The notes under the pieces: model-generated
Databases searched by the model: none
What the model was told of the DNA's origin: nothing
The model's input: the letters and a program-made list of their open reading frames with translations, nothing else
Program-made: the position numbers and the translations under genes
Source: Gaeumannomyces sp. JS-464
Lineage: Eukaryota; Ascomycota; Sordariomycetes; Magnaporthales; Magnaporthaceae
Assembly: GCA_002197995.1 (NCBI GenBank)
Contig: NGZR01000004.1
Span: forward strand, 2,542,001-2,606,000
Direction: 5' to 3'
DNA: 64,000 nt
In this document: positions 1 through 10,225 of the stretch, piece after piece
Layout of the letters: each line of letters starts with the position of its first letter
How positions within the stretch are numbered: the stretch's first letter is position 1

Positions 1-360
1 GCCAGCCCCTACACCAACCTCGGCTTCTACCAGAGCCTGCTGCGCCAGCTCAACGCGGGCCTGGCCGAGAAGGACTGGCTGCTCGACCGCATGTACCTGC
101 AGTGCTACGACGGCGGCGCCGGCAACGACCCCATCGCGTGGCAGAACAGCCTCGGCATGAAGGTCGTGCCGCTGCTCTGGGTCATCAACGACGCCAAGTC
201 GTGGTACGGCGTCTCGCCCGCCCAGGCCCGCACGCGCTTCTCGGGCTGGACGTCCAGGGGCGCGCTGGGCGGCGGCGGGTACTGGAACGAGTACGACATC
301 GAGAAGATGGGCCTCTCGTACAAGGAGTATGCGGACGTTCTGAACAACCTCTTTCCCTGA
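1..360 (+). CDS. C-terminal fragment of a secreted glycosidase-like protein (5' end outside window)
   Basis: The reading frame is open from base 1 to the TGA at 358-360, giving 119 residues of C-terminus; the start lies upstream of the window. The residues DRMYLQCYDGGAGNDP, then W..SLGMKVVPLLW and a late GGGGYWNEYDIEKM segment, resemble the end of the TIM-barrel (GH18-like) domain of fungal proteins often labelled coagulation factor 5/8 type domain proteins. In those, a Tyr/Gln/Asp strand and a final Trp-containing strand close the barrel. The family call is from recall of this pattern, not from an alignment. Substrate and catalytic residues cannot be judged from the fragment. No intron is visible in the last 360 bases. 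Confidence 0.55.
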   Translation, partial: ASPYTNLGFYQSLLRQLNAGLAEKDWLLDRMYLQCYDGGAGNDPIAWQNSLGMKVVPLLWVINDAKSWYGVSPAQARTRFSGWTSRGALGGGGYWNEYDIEKMGLSYKEYADVLNNLFP

Positions 361-613
361 TCGTCGGTAGGCTGTCTCCACTCGATTGGCACTCTGTCTT
401 ATAAAAAGATTGTGTAGGCTGCTTTTGGGATGGCGGACCGGGGCTATTAATAGCTTCACCACAGTAGCCTTCCCATCTGACCAGGGGTGTTAGTTGGCTG
501 TCGAGTTTATGTAAATAGGTATTCACATCGGTAGATATTTATATCGCACCAGTATGCAGTGGCATTACTTGAGCTTGTCTATGTGAAATCTAATGTCTCC
601 CGCGGGGATAATA

Positions 614-1690
614 TTAAAGGCGCCGGGGTTTGCAAGAGCCCCAGCCCATTACTTTTTTAATAGCAGCCGTAAGTATAACGGCCATCTCCTGGTTCGTGCG
701 GGCGGAGGGGTGGTAGTCGCAGCCGATGTTGTTGTTGGACGCGTCCTGCGTGGGGAAGTCGACAAAGTGTGCTGGGAAGTCGAGTGCGGCAATGGTGGCC
801 TTGACGGCGCCGATGTGCTTCGTCCTCTGCTGCTCGGGAGTGCCGTTGCCCAGCAGAGGGGAGCTGGTGATGAACATGGTGGCGCCCGGGTACTTTTCGT
901 GCACCGTCCTGGCGAACTCGATGAAGGCGTCAGTGAAGACGGTTATGTTGAGCTGGGGTCGCATCCCCGGCTTGAAGGAGAAGTCGTTGGTGCCCAGGTT
1001 GATGACGACGACGTCGACCGGGGTCGAGAAGTCGTACAGCCGCGGAGTGAGGGCGCCGTACTGCGCCCAGAGCTCTGGCATCAGGGGTGAGGGGTCGGGC
1101 TCTGGGGTCACGTAGTTTCTGGTGACGCCTTTGCCCGACCACGCCACGATGGAATAGTCGGCCGATAGGTTTTTGGCGGTCAAAGCCCCATACGTTTTGG
1201 TTGCGGCCTCCAGATGCGCGGCGTTGGTGCATGGGAACACGCCTTCAAGCCCGTAGCCGGCTGTGATGGAGTCCCCGATCAGCTCGATGCGCCGTCTGGG
1301 CGCCTTGACGGGAATCAGGGTGCCATCTGTAGTTGGCTCGCCCAGGAAGAGGCTCCCAAAGTACGCCTCGGACTTTTTGCGAATCTCGACGCTGTGGCGG
1401 CCCCTGGCGAGGCCGGCGGGCGTGTCGATGCTGGAACCCGTAACCTTGTCGATCGCGATGGGCGTCCCGCCGTCGATGACCATCTCGATGGAGGGGTCTC
1501 CCGTCTTGGACGTGATGGGGATGCTCGCCGAGGTCCCCTCGAACGCGACTGCGATGCCGGTTGCCGGCCAGGTCAGCTCGCGCGTGGACGGGTCGACGCG
1601 GCCGAGGAAGCGGCTGGTCGGCCCCATCTGTGACGTAACGCCGGTAGAGGTGCCGAAGGCGAAGAAGGCGCAAAACACGAGGGACAACAT
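614..1690 (-). CDS. Secreted SGNH/GDSL hydrolase, carbohydrate esterase family 2-like
   Basis: Single exon of 358 residues on the minus strand. I start at the ATG at 1690-1688 because it is followed at once by a hydrophobic signal peptide (MLSLVFCAFFAFGTSTGVTSQ). The frame stays open upstream, but that stretch decodes an A/T-rich tract into phenylalanines and looks like 5' leader. An N-terminal beta-sandwich-like region precedes the SGNH domain. The domain has block I GDSITAGYG with the catalytic Ser near residue 160, the Asn motif GTNDF, and a late DYHPS motif supplying the Asp/His pair. This order (jelly roll, then SGNH) is typical of CE2 acetylxylan/glucomannan esterases. Expected role: deacetylation of plant cell-wall polysaccharide outside the cell. 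Exact substrate is inferred. Confidence 0.82.
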   Translation of the reverse strand: MLSLVFCAFFAFGTSTGVTSQMGPTSRFLGRVDPSTRELTWPATGIAVAFEGTSASIPITSKTGDPSIEMVIDGGTPIAIDKVTGSSIDTPAGLARGRHSVEIRKKSEAYFGSLFLGEPTTDGTLIPVKAPRRRIELIGDSITAGYGLEGVFPCTNAAHLEAATKTYGALTAKNLSADYSIVAWSGKGVTRNYVTPEPDPSPLMPELWAQYGALTPRLYDFSTPVDVVVINLGTNDFSFKPGMRPQLNITVFTDAFIEFARTVHEKYPGATMFITSSPLLGNGTPEQQRTKHIGAVKATIAALDFPAHFVDFPTQDASNNNIGCDYHPSARTNQEMAVILTAAIKKVMGWGSCKPRRL

Positions 1691-3829
1691 CGTGACCAGC
1701 GGTCGGATTGGATATCCACGCCCACGGACAGATACAGAGGTTTGACCTCGGCAGAAGAAAAAGCAAAAAAAAAAATCTGCCACCGCGAAGTCAAAGAACG
1801 CTGTCGCGCTCGACCCATGGTAGCACATTCACGTCGACTAATATGTACCTGACATTTTGATAAAGGGTATTAGCCGAATCAGGCATACGGAGCTCATTCT
1901 TCCGGTCAGAATAGCCTCGAGAAGCGGGACGGCGCGCATTGGAGATTTTCCACAACACAGATCTTGGTATGACGGAAAGCCCGCGGCATTCGGTCTATTC
2001 CCGAGGGCTGCCAGCGAGCCGGTCTGCCGTCGATTGGGTCCATCGATTGATCGTGGCCCGTCTCGCCGGCGGGGTCACGGATGTGCCATTGGCAGTGTAG
2101 TCTCGCCACTGCTTTGGACCTCGACGAGCAGTCGAAGGCGGCAAAGCATGAAAAGTGTATGCTCCGAACACACAGCGCATTGCGCTTCTTGAGTGGGACT
2201 GACTGCATGTGATGGGTGTCGCTCTGCGAGGAAGGTATGTCTGTCGATGTAGACGGGCTCAGCTTGGAGGTCAGCAGCCGGGCGCCGATAACGCTAAATT
2301 TGGAGCCCCTATTACCTACCCGAACTTGCTCTCCATCTAGGTTTCCTTTCATATGATATTTGCTTTCCTGTTTCCTAATCCTTTCCTGCCCCTCCATCCC
2401 TTCCTATCTCCTGGTCAGCCCGGTATTTGGAAGACTTCAATTGCGATGGCGGGGCACAGCGGATGAAGATCCATTGTCAGCCGCTACCCCTGAATCCCTG
2501 AGCTGATTCCGAGCTGTTGGATGCCCGAGGTGGCGCAGAATTATTTGAATTTACGGACCTCCCTGCTGTCCAGTCGGCGATCTGCAAGGCTCGCTTTGTC
2601 TTAAATCCCTTGGGTGAGAATTCCAAATATTCAACGTATCACCAAATGCCGGCCCTTTTCTGGCTGCACGATTCCATAAGCGATCTGCTATACACTACTA
2701 TCCACAGCGCTAATCAGAGTCGGTGCGGGGATCTTGCGATGACAAATACCTGGGCTGCCGCGTAACCTTGGCGGACGAGTTTCCTGACTGCCTGGTCTCG
2801 CCTTCTTGTATTCCTCGACCTCCCTTAGCGATATTTCTCGCCGTAGGCACCCTAGTGTACTCCTGTTCGTGCATTCTTGATGAAACCCGAGTCTTTCCGC
2901 CGCTAAGATGCGTCTACGTTTCCGGTGTGCCTTGGTAGGTACCTGTACTGGTTGGTCCTAGCTGTCAACACTTAAGTGATGCAGTTATTACAAACGCTGA
3001 TATGCCGCACACGCGGCTGCCTGTCCATTCTCTGTGTTAGCCTCAGGGCTGCCGGTTCGCATCTATACGCCTCAAAACACGATGCATGCAAATGAGTGCC
3101 AATCACATCACCCCACAAACCGTTCAGATCGCACGTATCCCGACAGTTACTTGATTAGGCAGTGCATTTGATAATGCTTCGGCTACCGGTTGCTCTTGTT
3201 TCGTTTGGATTCCTGTTTTGTCTCTGCAGCTGCACCCTGTCTCCACTGTGACCTCCATGATAAGCCCCGTTTCGTAAGGTCCTAGCAAGGGCAACGTCTC
3301 AAAAGCAGGACACTGAATGGGGAACGTTTAATCGCTTACGGGTTACTGTGCATGTACCTTGGGGCGTACAACAAGTACAGTGCCCCAAAGATCCTCAATG
3401 GATCTCGGTCCGTTTGTAATACGGATGGCCGACTGTGAGGCCAGAGGTGCTCGCCCCAGGCGAGGAAGGTCTGTAATGCTGGAATGTTGGAGGAGCCGTG
3501 CTGCCATATAAATGCTCCCAAGTTCCCTCGCTCCTTGTCTTCTGAACCAACCTACACCAACGCTATCTCGACATTGGCAGCAAAACGCCCCGACAGCAAC
3601 ACTACGACGCCATTTCCACGACACCCAAAACAAGTGTGAATCTGGATCTTTAGATTCGGAAGTACAAGCGCAAGTACAAATACCTACTTTCCTAGGTAGG
3701 TGTCAATCCACCAGCCTCGACCCTTGCCCTACACGGGCTGCCACATTGTCCATCCGGGTTCTCATCAAGAGTCGATTCTGCATAGGCGAACACCAGACTT
3801 TCCGCTTTTGGACCACCAGCTTGCCGAAA
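1691..3829. other. Intergenic region, no supported gene
   Basis: It separates the minus-strand esterase from the plus-strand GFA gene, so it should contain both promoters. Only short open frames without recognisable protein character occur. An A-rich tract at about 1755-1775 lies in the probable esterase leader. I see no RNA gene or mobile element. Confidence 0.6.
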
Positions 3830-4672
3830 ATGGTTCTCACCGGCCACTGTCTCTGCAATGCCGTCACGTACAAGGTGGACGTGGATGCGCCCATAATTAC
3901 CGGGTACGATCATTGTGATGACTGCCAGCGCCAGAGCGGCTCGACTTACTGTGAGTTTTTGCCCGAACACCCACTTCACAGCACAAGAAGCTCCCCTCGA
4001 TGGCTTCCATTACACCCAGGGGAGACAGCCCCGCCAGGATGACGTCGTGTGCGCTATAAACCCCGCCAAACCCCACCAACGAGTGCCGGTGGGGCCCGAC
4101 CGATCTTGCTGGCGGCACGGTGCAGCAGACAGCTCAACCTGTTAGCCCTGAATCGCACTATCATGCCAGCAAGATCAGAGACCCCAAGGCTTGCAGTTGC
4201 GATTTCCACCATGTGCAAGCGGGCTTCTTGTGGTGATGGTCCCGGCACCAGGTGTATGGATGGGATGAGACGAGGCTGACAGACTGCGGGTCCTTCTGGT
4301 GCACAGCACTTGTCGTCGTTGTCCCCAAGGACAAGCTCACCATCAATGGTCCCACCAAATCTTGGGCGGGCAAAGGCAGCTCAGGCAAGGCCGTCCACCG
4401 CATCTTCTGCAGCGAGTGCGGCTCGCCCATCGCGCACGACCCTGACGCTGCCCCGAGATTATCGCTCTCAAGGGCGGCACTCTCGACGCCGAGATCAAGA
4501 AGACTCTCAAGCCTGTGAGCTCCCCGCATACCACTTCCAGTCGAAAACAGGAGAGGCGCTATTGTGTGAGATTGCTGACACGGCTCCGTAGGACACCGAG
4601 ATCTGGACCGTCGGCAAGCTCCCCTTTTGCCAGGAGAACCTGGCCAAGCCCTTCACGCACATGCCCGAGTGA
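3830..4672 (+). CDS. GFA (glutathione-dependent formaldehyde-activating)/CENP-V domain protein, with a one-base frame break
   Basis: Three exons: 3830-3950, 4307-4514 and 4592-4672. Introns are 3951-4306 (GTGAGT..CAG) and 4515-4591 (GTGAGC..TAG). The joined protein is about 136 residues, the usual GFA length. The zinc-binding cysteines are in place: GHCLCNAVTY at the N-terminus, HCDDCQRQSGS before intron 1, then FCSECGSPIAHDP. The family folds as a small zinc-bound beta domain. Most fungal members are uncharacterised cytosolic proteins, so formaldehyde detoxification should not be assumed. The frame breaks in the C4 run at 4451-4454. One more C is needed to continue from HDPDAAP into EIIALKGGTLD, the expected next block. 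Intron 1 (356 nt) is long for this window. The ATG at 3830 directly precedes the conserved start of the domain. Confidence 0.85.
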
Positions 4673-4998
4673 GGACAGATGACGTTTCTGCGAATGGTAT
4701 TACGGTCAAGTGTACTTGTTTGGAGACAAGTGGATATGAGAAAGTTTGTATAATCCCGGCGAGAATGATAGATTGAAAAAACATATGGAGAAATATGCAG
4801 TAAACCCGGATGCTGGGTATGTCAACTGGAGGTGTCGAAAACACTCAAGGCTTTGACAAAGACATGGCCCCTCAAGAATCCCTGATAACTCGAGTTGCGA
4901 TGGGATAAAGGGAATAGCGAGAAGCAAGAAGCCAAGAGGCCACCATGAGGTATGGGTGCAGACGGAGATGCAAAACGAGAGACACCGATCGAGTAAGC
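4673..4998. other. Tail-to-tail intergenic spacer (3' UTRs)
   Basis: This 326-bp AT-richer stretch lies between two convergent genes. It holds no open frame of note and presumably contains both 3' untranslated regions and polyadenylation sites. Confidence 0.6.
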
Positions 4999-5946
4999 TC
5001 AGAAAGGGGAAAAGAGAACGTTAGATGCCAACGACAGCACAGATCTGGCCGCAAGTGCCCAGAAACCCAGTGACACCAGCACCCAACTCTTCCCCGGCCT
5101 CAACCCGGCGGCTGCCCTCGACACCGAAAGAGAATCGCCGGGCGTAGGTCCAAGCCCAGAGCTGGCCGGCGCACCAGTCCCAAAAGGAGTGAAAGGTGGT
5201 GATGTCGTCGGGGCCGCCGGCGGCGGCGGCGAGGCGGCGGTGCCCAAGGCAGGCGGTTTCCCCGTGGCAAACTGCAGCCCGGTGGCAGAGGCGAGCGCGG
5301 CGCTCCCCGTGATCGGGCCGGGCCCCTGTGGCCCGCTGGGCGTGTAGTAGAGGCTGACCTCGGTCCGCGAGGGGGCCTTGTCACCAGGCCCCGGTCCCTC
5401 TCCACCGCTGCCGGGCGCTATGCCACCCGGGAAGACTCCCGCACCGCTCGGCCGGCCGGGAAGGGCTGCCTCGGCGGAGCTGGACAGGGCTCTGAAGGGG
5501 ACTGGTGGCGGCGGAGTGGCGGGCGGGTCGGCGAGGAAGCCACAGAGGGCGGAGCTGGCGTCGGCGACGACGGCGGCGTAGAAGGCGCGGTCGGGCTCGG
5601 GCAGCAGCCCGTGCAGGGAGAGGCAGGCGCGGCAGGCGGACCACTCGGCGAAGTAGGAGCCGCGGCACATGCACTGGGCGTGCGCCTCGAGGTGCAAAGG
5701 CGTTGTACCGTTGGGGAAGCAGAGCGCCTCGGTCACGTCGACCGAGATACAGGGGGCCACGACCTCACCCGCGCGGAGCGTCGGCGGCTTGCACACCGTA
5801 TCGAGGTATGGCCGCGGAGGCGCTGGCGGAGCTTGCGGGTGCGCCATGGCAGTGGCACCCGGGATGGATAGGGGTAGCGGATGCCGGGAAAGGAGGACGA
5901 GGAGGAGCCGAGTCCTGGGTGCGTGTGCCGAGGTGGAACGCGCCAT
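4999..5946 (-). CDS. Secreted cysteine/proline-rich protein with possible GPI anchor
   Basis: Single exon of 315 residues. I choose the ATG at 5946-5944 because it opens a leader (MARSTSAHAP, then RLLLVLLSRHPLPLSIPGA). The frame is open further upstream to 6114, without signal-peptide character. Residues 45-140 form a compact Cys-rich segment (VCKPP, VVAPCISV, LCFPNGTTP, CMCRGSYFAEWSACRACLSLHG). After this comes a long low-complexity Pro/Gly/Ser/Ala region. The last 30 residues are hydrophobic (SWVLVSLGFWALAA), consistent with a GPI-attachment or membrane tail. I recognise the pattern as a recurrent, functionally unassigned fungal surface-protein type. No enzymatic motif is visible, and the catalytic or structural role is unknown. 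A small 3' intron cannot be excluded. Confidence 0.65.
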   Translation of the reverse strand: MARSTSAHAPRTRLLLVLLSRHPLPLSIPGATAMAHPQAPPAPPRPYLDTVCKPPTLRAGEVVAPCISVDVTEALCFPNGTTPLHLEAHAQCMCRGSYFAEWSACRACLSLHGLLPEPDRAFYAAVVADASSALCGFLADPPATPPPPVPFRALSSSAEAALPGRPSGAGVFPGGIAPGSGGEGPGPGDKAPSRTEVSLYYTPSGPQGPGPITGSAALASATGLQFATGKPPALGTAASPPPPAAPTTSPPFTPFGTGAPASSGLGPTPGDSLSVSRAAAGLRPGKSWVLVSLGFWALAARSVLSLASNVLFSPF

Positions 5947-8429
5947 CTTGTCACTGCATCCCCTAGATATAGGTTTTCCGGGTCTGCTAGGAACGAGAGG
6001 AGATCGATGTGGGCAACTTGGGGAGGAGAGGGCTCCTTCGAAACAGTCGACCCTGAGGTGGCTGCTGTACTGCTTTGTGTCTGGCAGCCAACTGTCTAGC
6101 TCGAGTCCCGGCAAGTAACAAGATCGCTCTCAGGCTCTGGCGGGAGCTAAATGGCACAGCTAAAAGCAGATAGATCGCCCCCAAGGCAAGAGGCGGTAAC
6201 CGCGCAACGCTGCGGCGGCTACCCGTCCAGGGGCGGCGATGCTACACACTGCATAATAAACGCATGGCGTGATGGTATTTAAAACGTAGCCAGGATGAGC
6301 AGGGGAAGTCTGTCGTGAACCGGGACTCGACGCCGCTGATATGTCCCTTGTGGGGGTACAGGACGGTATCACATTTCGAGAAAAGGGCCGGCTTGGGAAA
6401 CAAACGGAGAAGAGAGAAAGAAACCAGACCAGATAGCTGGCTAGATGGACGGTCAGCAGACAGATATTCGAACAATTTCGAGGGGGCAACGGATGCATCA
6501 CACGACGAGCCCGGCCAAGACATGGGGGAGCCAAAGGCGGAAAATGATAGGAGCCGCGTTCGAGGGCCCGTTGCACCGACCGCGTCGGGAGCGGACGGCA
6601 GCGAGAAAGCTTGGCAAAACTGGTCTCTCTCGTGTGACGGGGGTGTAGTTCGGTGGCCATGCCGTTTCGTGAGAGTACAGCCTACGGCGGCGGTAAGCAG
6701 TGTCTGGCAGCACAGGGAGCGGTGACAGATCTTGTCGTAGTTTACTAACAGACCAGGGCATCGAGCAAGGCAATCTAATGGAAACACACCGGGCCGCGGC
6801 TTGCCGGCGAGAAGGCCCGCTGGGTCATGAAGATGCTATCAGGCATAGAGACAGCAGTCAGCCACGTGCCCGAGCATACGAAGCAGGCGCAGACGTGTCT
6901 GTGAGCTGTGATAAAAAAAAATGAGTGGTGTAGATCATGGCGGCAGGTAGGCGAGAGAAAGGCGATGGAAGAAGAAACAGCAACGTGCGCAAGCCCTTTG
7001 GGCATTTTAGCCGCTTTGATTTGGCGGATGTCTTTGATCCGCCTCTTGCGTGCTCATCTTCACCCCGGCCGGTTCAAGAAGCCAGACCAGCAAGCATGAG
7101 AAACCAACAGAGACGGCATGCCGCTTCGGCACGGTGTGAAGGGTGTGCGCCGAGCGACAGTATATGTCTTGGCGACAGTGTTCGCTTCGGGGATGCTAGG
7201 GAAGAGCCGAGACCCGGCGCCACGTAGGCGCTTTGTGCAAGGCTATAGTAGAAAGAGAATGGTCTTGAATACGGCCGATAGCCCGGCAAGATTGGAACGA
7301 GAAGAAGCGAAAACCGATAGTGCAGGCTACATGGCCTCAAGCCATCGAGCTTGATTGAGATGTTGATGCCGTATGAAGTATGGACAGGAGAACGATTCTC
7401 TTGGAATTCCAATGGAAAGAGATCATATGGATTTGGAGAGATAGAAACGGTCCAAGGAAATGGTTGAGGACGAATCGCGGGGAGCGGCATCTGCCCCCAG
7501 CCCACGGCACAGCTCAAGCTTGCACGTGAGCTTGTGTTGCTTCGGGCGATGCTTTGCAGCGGCTTGGATTTCGATCTTGACGTCGACAATAGTGCCCAAC
7601 GTCCCAGCCCGTCGAACAGGCCGAATTACCTGTGTTGGAATCTTTGTCATGATGGCCGCTCGCCGGAAGAGACGGAGAACCACCGGCGTTGTTGAGCTAG
7701 CCTAAGGCGCCGTGTCCTACACACATGCACTCCAACCTCCTGGGCCGACTTGATCGCCGCTCTCGTTCTCGGTGCCTTTTGGCACGTTGAAATAAAGTTT
7801 AGCACGGAGCGGTATGGATGATGGTGCCGCATCAGGCCAAGAAGAAAACAAAGACAAAAACATTCCACCTCGCGTTGCTCGGTGGTGAACGCTTTCCGTT
7901 TTCCTAGTCCCTCGGCTCACAATCAGTTGCGTTTAGATTGGCGAGTCGACGCTTTCTTCGTCATCCAGGCAGGCGTGGTTTTGTAGTGTCATAATACGAG
8001 GCTGGAGCTGGGAAGCCTGTCCTGCTTTATAACGACGGCAGTTCAACTGCATTACTCTAGATGGAATGATCTGTGCTTTCCATGCCCGACATGCTATCTA
8101 GGAGGAGAACCATCAACTTGCTGGCCATGTCCATGATGATGATGGACTTGTCATCGATTAGGCCGACAAAGTTGCCACTCCCCTCACTCAACCTCTTTGC
8201 TTCATGCTGAAGCAGCCTATTTGCCTCCGACATGTCATCATTGCCGAGATATATTTCTTCTGTCTGCCCATCACAACCTATCTCTGGCTATGCGCCTAGA
8301 GGCATAGCTATCCAAGGTGTCTTTGGCCTTGTGTAGCACCCGTCCCGCACTCCTCACAGAGCGACCTTCGAGTTTGGCTGTGCCAGTCGCAAAAAAACAG
8401 CAATAGATTATCGACAGGTAGACGTGACG
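5947..8429. other. Intergenic region, no supported gene
   Basis: About 2.5 kb lies between two divergently oriented secreted-protein genes. Open frames of up to about 180 codons occur on both strands but have no recognisable domains, shift freely and overlap one another, as expected by chance in GC-rich DNA. It probably contains two promoters and 5' leaders. Confidence 0.55.
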
Positions 8430-9781
8430 ATGCGCCTCTCTTGGTGTCTGGCGCTCCTTCCAAGCGCCTTCCAGGCAGTGTTAGCCCAAGATCTTTCCAC
8501 TGCCATATCAGACAACCCAAAACTTTCTTACTTCAAAAATCTCCTCGACGCCAACCCTACCGTCTTCGATTCCATCATCCCCAACGGCTGGACAAATGTC
8601 ACCGTTCTGATCCCTACCAATGCCGCTCTGGACAAGCACTATACCGAGACCGGCCACCGCCTCAAGTCGATGTCTGAGGGCAGGCTCCATGATATCCTGA
8701 ACTATCACACCCTCCTGGCCCCGCTGACCAGCAGCAACCTCACCTTGTATCAGGGCAGCTACTCGACCGAGGACGGTTATTCGACCCAGGACGCTTATTC
8801 GGCTGAGGACGCCTATTCAGCTCGGCTGTCGAAGCGCCAGCAGGGCGGCCTCAGTCAAAACCCGGGGGGCCAGGGCAACGTCCCCATCCCGACCGCCTTC
8901 CAGCCGGCGGACCCCAAGGTGGCCGGCGACGCAACGCTCATCGCCCAGTTCGGGCTTGCTATTTCGCAGAACGCAGTGATGACGATCCAGCAGCTACTCG
9001 GCCCGCGCAAGCTAAGAATCAGGAGCGGCTCTGCTGAGGATGGGGATACCAGGGCCCGCGGCGGCCTTGCGTCTGCGGGTGCCATCACCTTTGTGGACGG
9101 TTCCTGGAATCGTGGGTATTACCAGCTGATCGACAGGTAGCGTCCATCCATCCTGCAATCTTCCCCCTCCTTCCCGTCCCCAAAGTCGTTGCTCATCTAT
9201 AAGGCCTGACACTGTGGAACCGATAAAAACAAGATATCTGGACATACCTGCTCCTTGCTCAAATACCAGCCGATATGTCCCGAGCCTGGACGTGTTTGGC
9301 AATAGGCTGAGAAGGCAGAACCTCTGGCCGATGGTCGACAACTCATTCAACGTCACATATCTCGCTCCGAACAACAGGGCGCTCAGTAATGGGGAGAGGT
9401 TTGATGAGGGCACCTTACGGTACGCCTGATTGCTATACTATGCCGCTTCAGTGGAGAGGCTGCTGCTAACCAACGAGTCCGTTGTAGCTATCATCTTTTG
9501 TCCGAGGTCACCTACACTTACTACCTGCGAGACGGGCAGGTTCTCAAGTCCCTGGAAGGAACGGACGTTAGGGTTTCCATCAGGGACGGTCACTTCTACT
9601 TCAACGACGCCAAGGTCATAAAGCCTGACTATCTGTATGGAACCCTCTCTGCTTCGGGAGCCCCAGACCACGCAACAGTTTAGTTCACTGCCATCTGCTA
9701 ACAAGCGCTTGCAGGACGGACAACGGTCTTATTCATGTGCTGGACCGCGTCATGTCGCCCAACTACGAGGAGAGCTACTAG
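8430..9781 (+). CDS. Secreted fasciclin (FAS1) domain protein, two FAS1 repeats
   Basis: Four exons: 8430-9136, 9234-9419, 9488-9634 and 9715-9781. All introns are GT..AG, and CTGCTAAC branch sites are visible in introns 2 and 3. The joined protein is 368 residues. It starts with a signal peptide (MRLSWCLALLPSAFQAVLA|Q). FAS1-1 has the hallmark NVTVLIPTNAALDKHY and LHDILNYHTLL. FAS1-2 has NVTYLAPNNRALSN, a YHLLSEVTYTYYLRDGQ segment and the closing DNGLIHVLDRVMSP. Between them lies a low-complexity repeat of YST/YSA-[EQ]-D units (about 8758-8820) followed by LSKR|QQ, a possible Kex2 site. Unlike many fungal fasciclins it ends without a GPI tail (NYEESY). FAS1 proteins act in cell-surface adhesion; a role in wall adhesion is inferred. 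The upstream GTG at 8424 is in frame but is not the start. Confidence 0.88.
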
Positions 9782-10225
9782 GTGGAACGAGGCTCGAGGT
9801 GACGAAGGGGATATATTAGGGGCTGGGGGGAAACAGGGAGCAGAGGGGAAAACGAAAATCAAAGGTGATAGCAGGCCAAAGGTCGTTGCATGGGAGAGTC
9901 AACGGGTGAAGAGGAGCCCTCCAAAATATATCTATCATGTTATAACGTATATGTGCCTCGGCTAATATGTTCAAATGCAAATCCTTTCAACTCCCTCCAA
10001 ATGCCTATATGGAAGCTGCTGGCTGCCAAGATTGCGTTCCAGCTCCTTCTGCAACCAACATTCCAGTCTATCTCGATATAGTCGTCCATGCCAAATATGC
10101 TCGTAAATGCTGTATGTATAGCGCCGTATTCGTTTGCTCTCGGGTTTTTAAAATCTCAAATCATTAATCTTTTTGTTGTCCCTTCCGGGCTGTTGTTATA
10201 CCCTTTGGCTGAACGGGATATCCAT
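9782..10225. other. Tail-to-tail intergenic spacer
   Basis: 444 bp lie between two convergent genes, and the centre (about 9900-10200) is AT-rich. It holds no coding character and presumably carries both 3' UTRs. Confidence 0.6.

Noticed and set aside
2517..2938. Possible small gene with short open frames
   Set aside because: The frames are short, lack domain character and cannot be joined with convincing splice sites.
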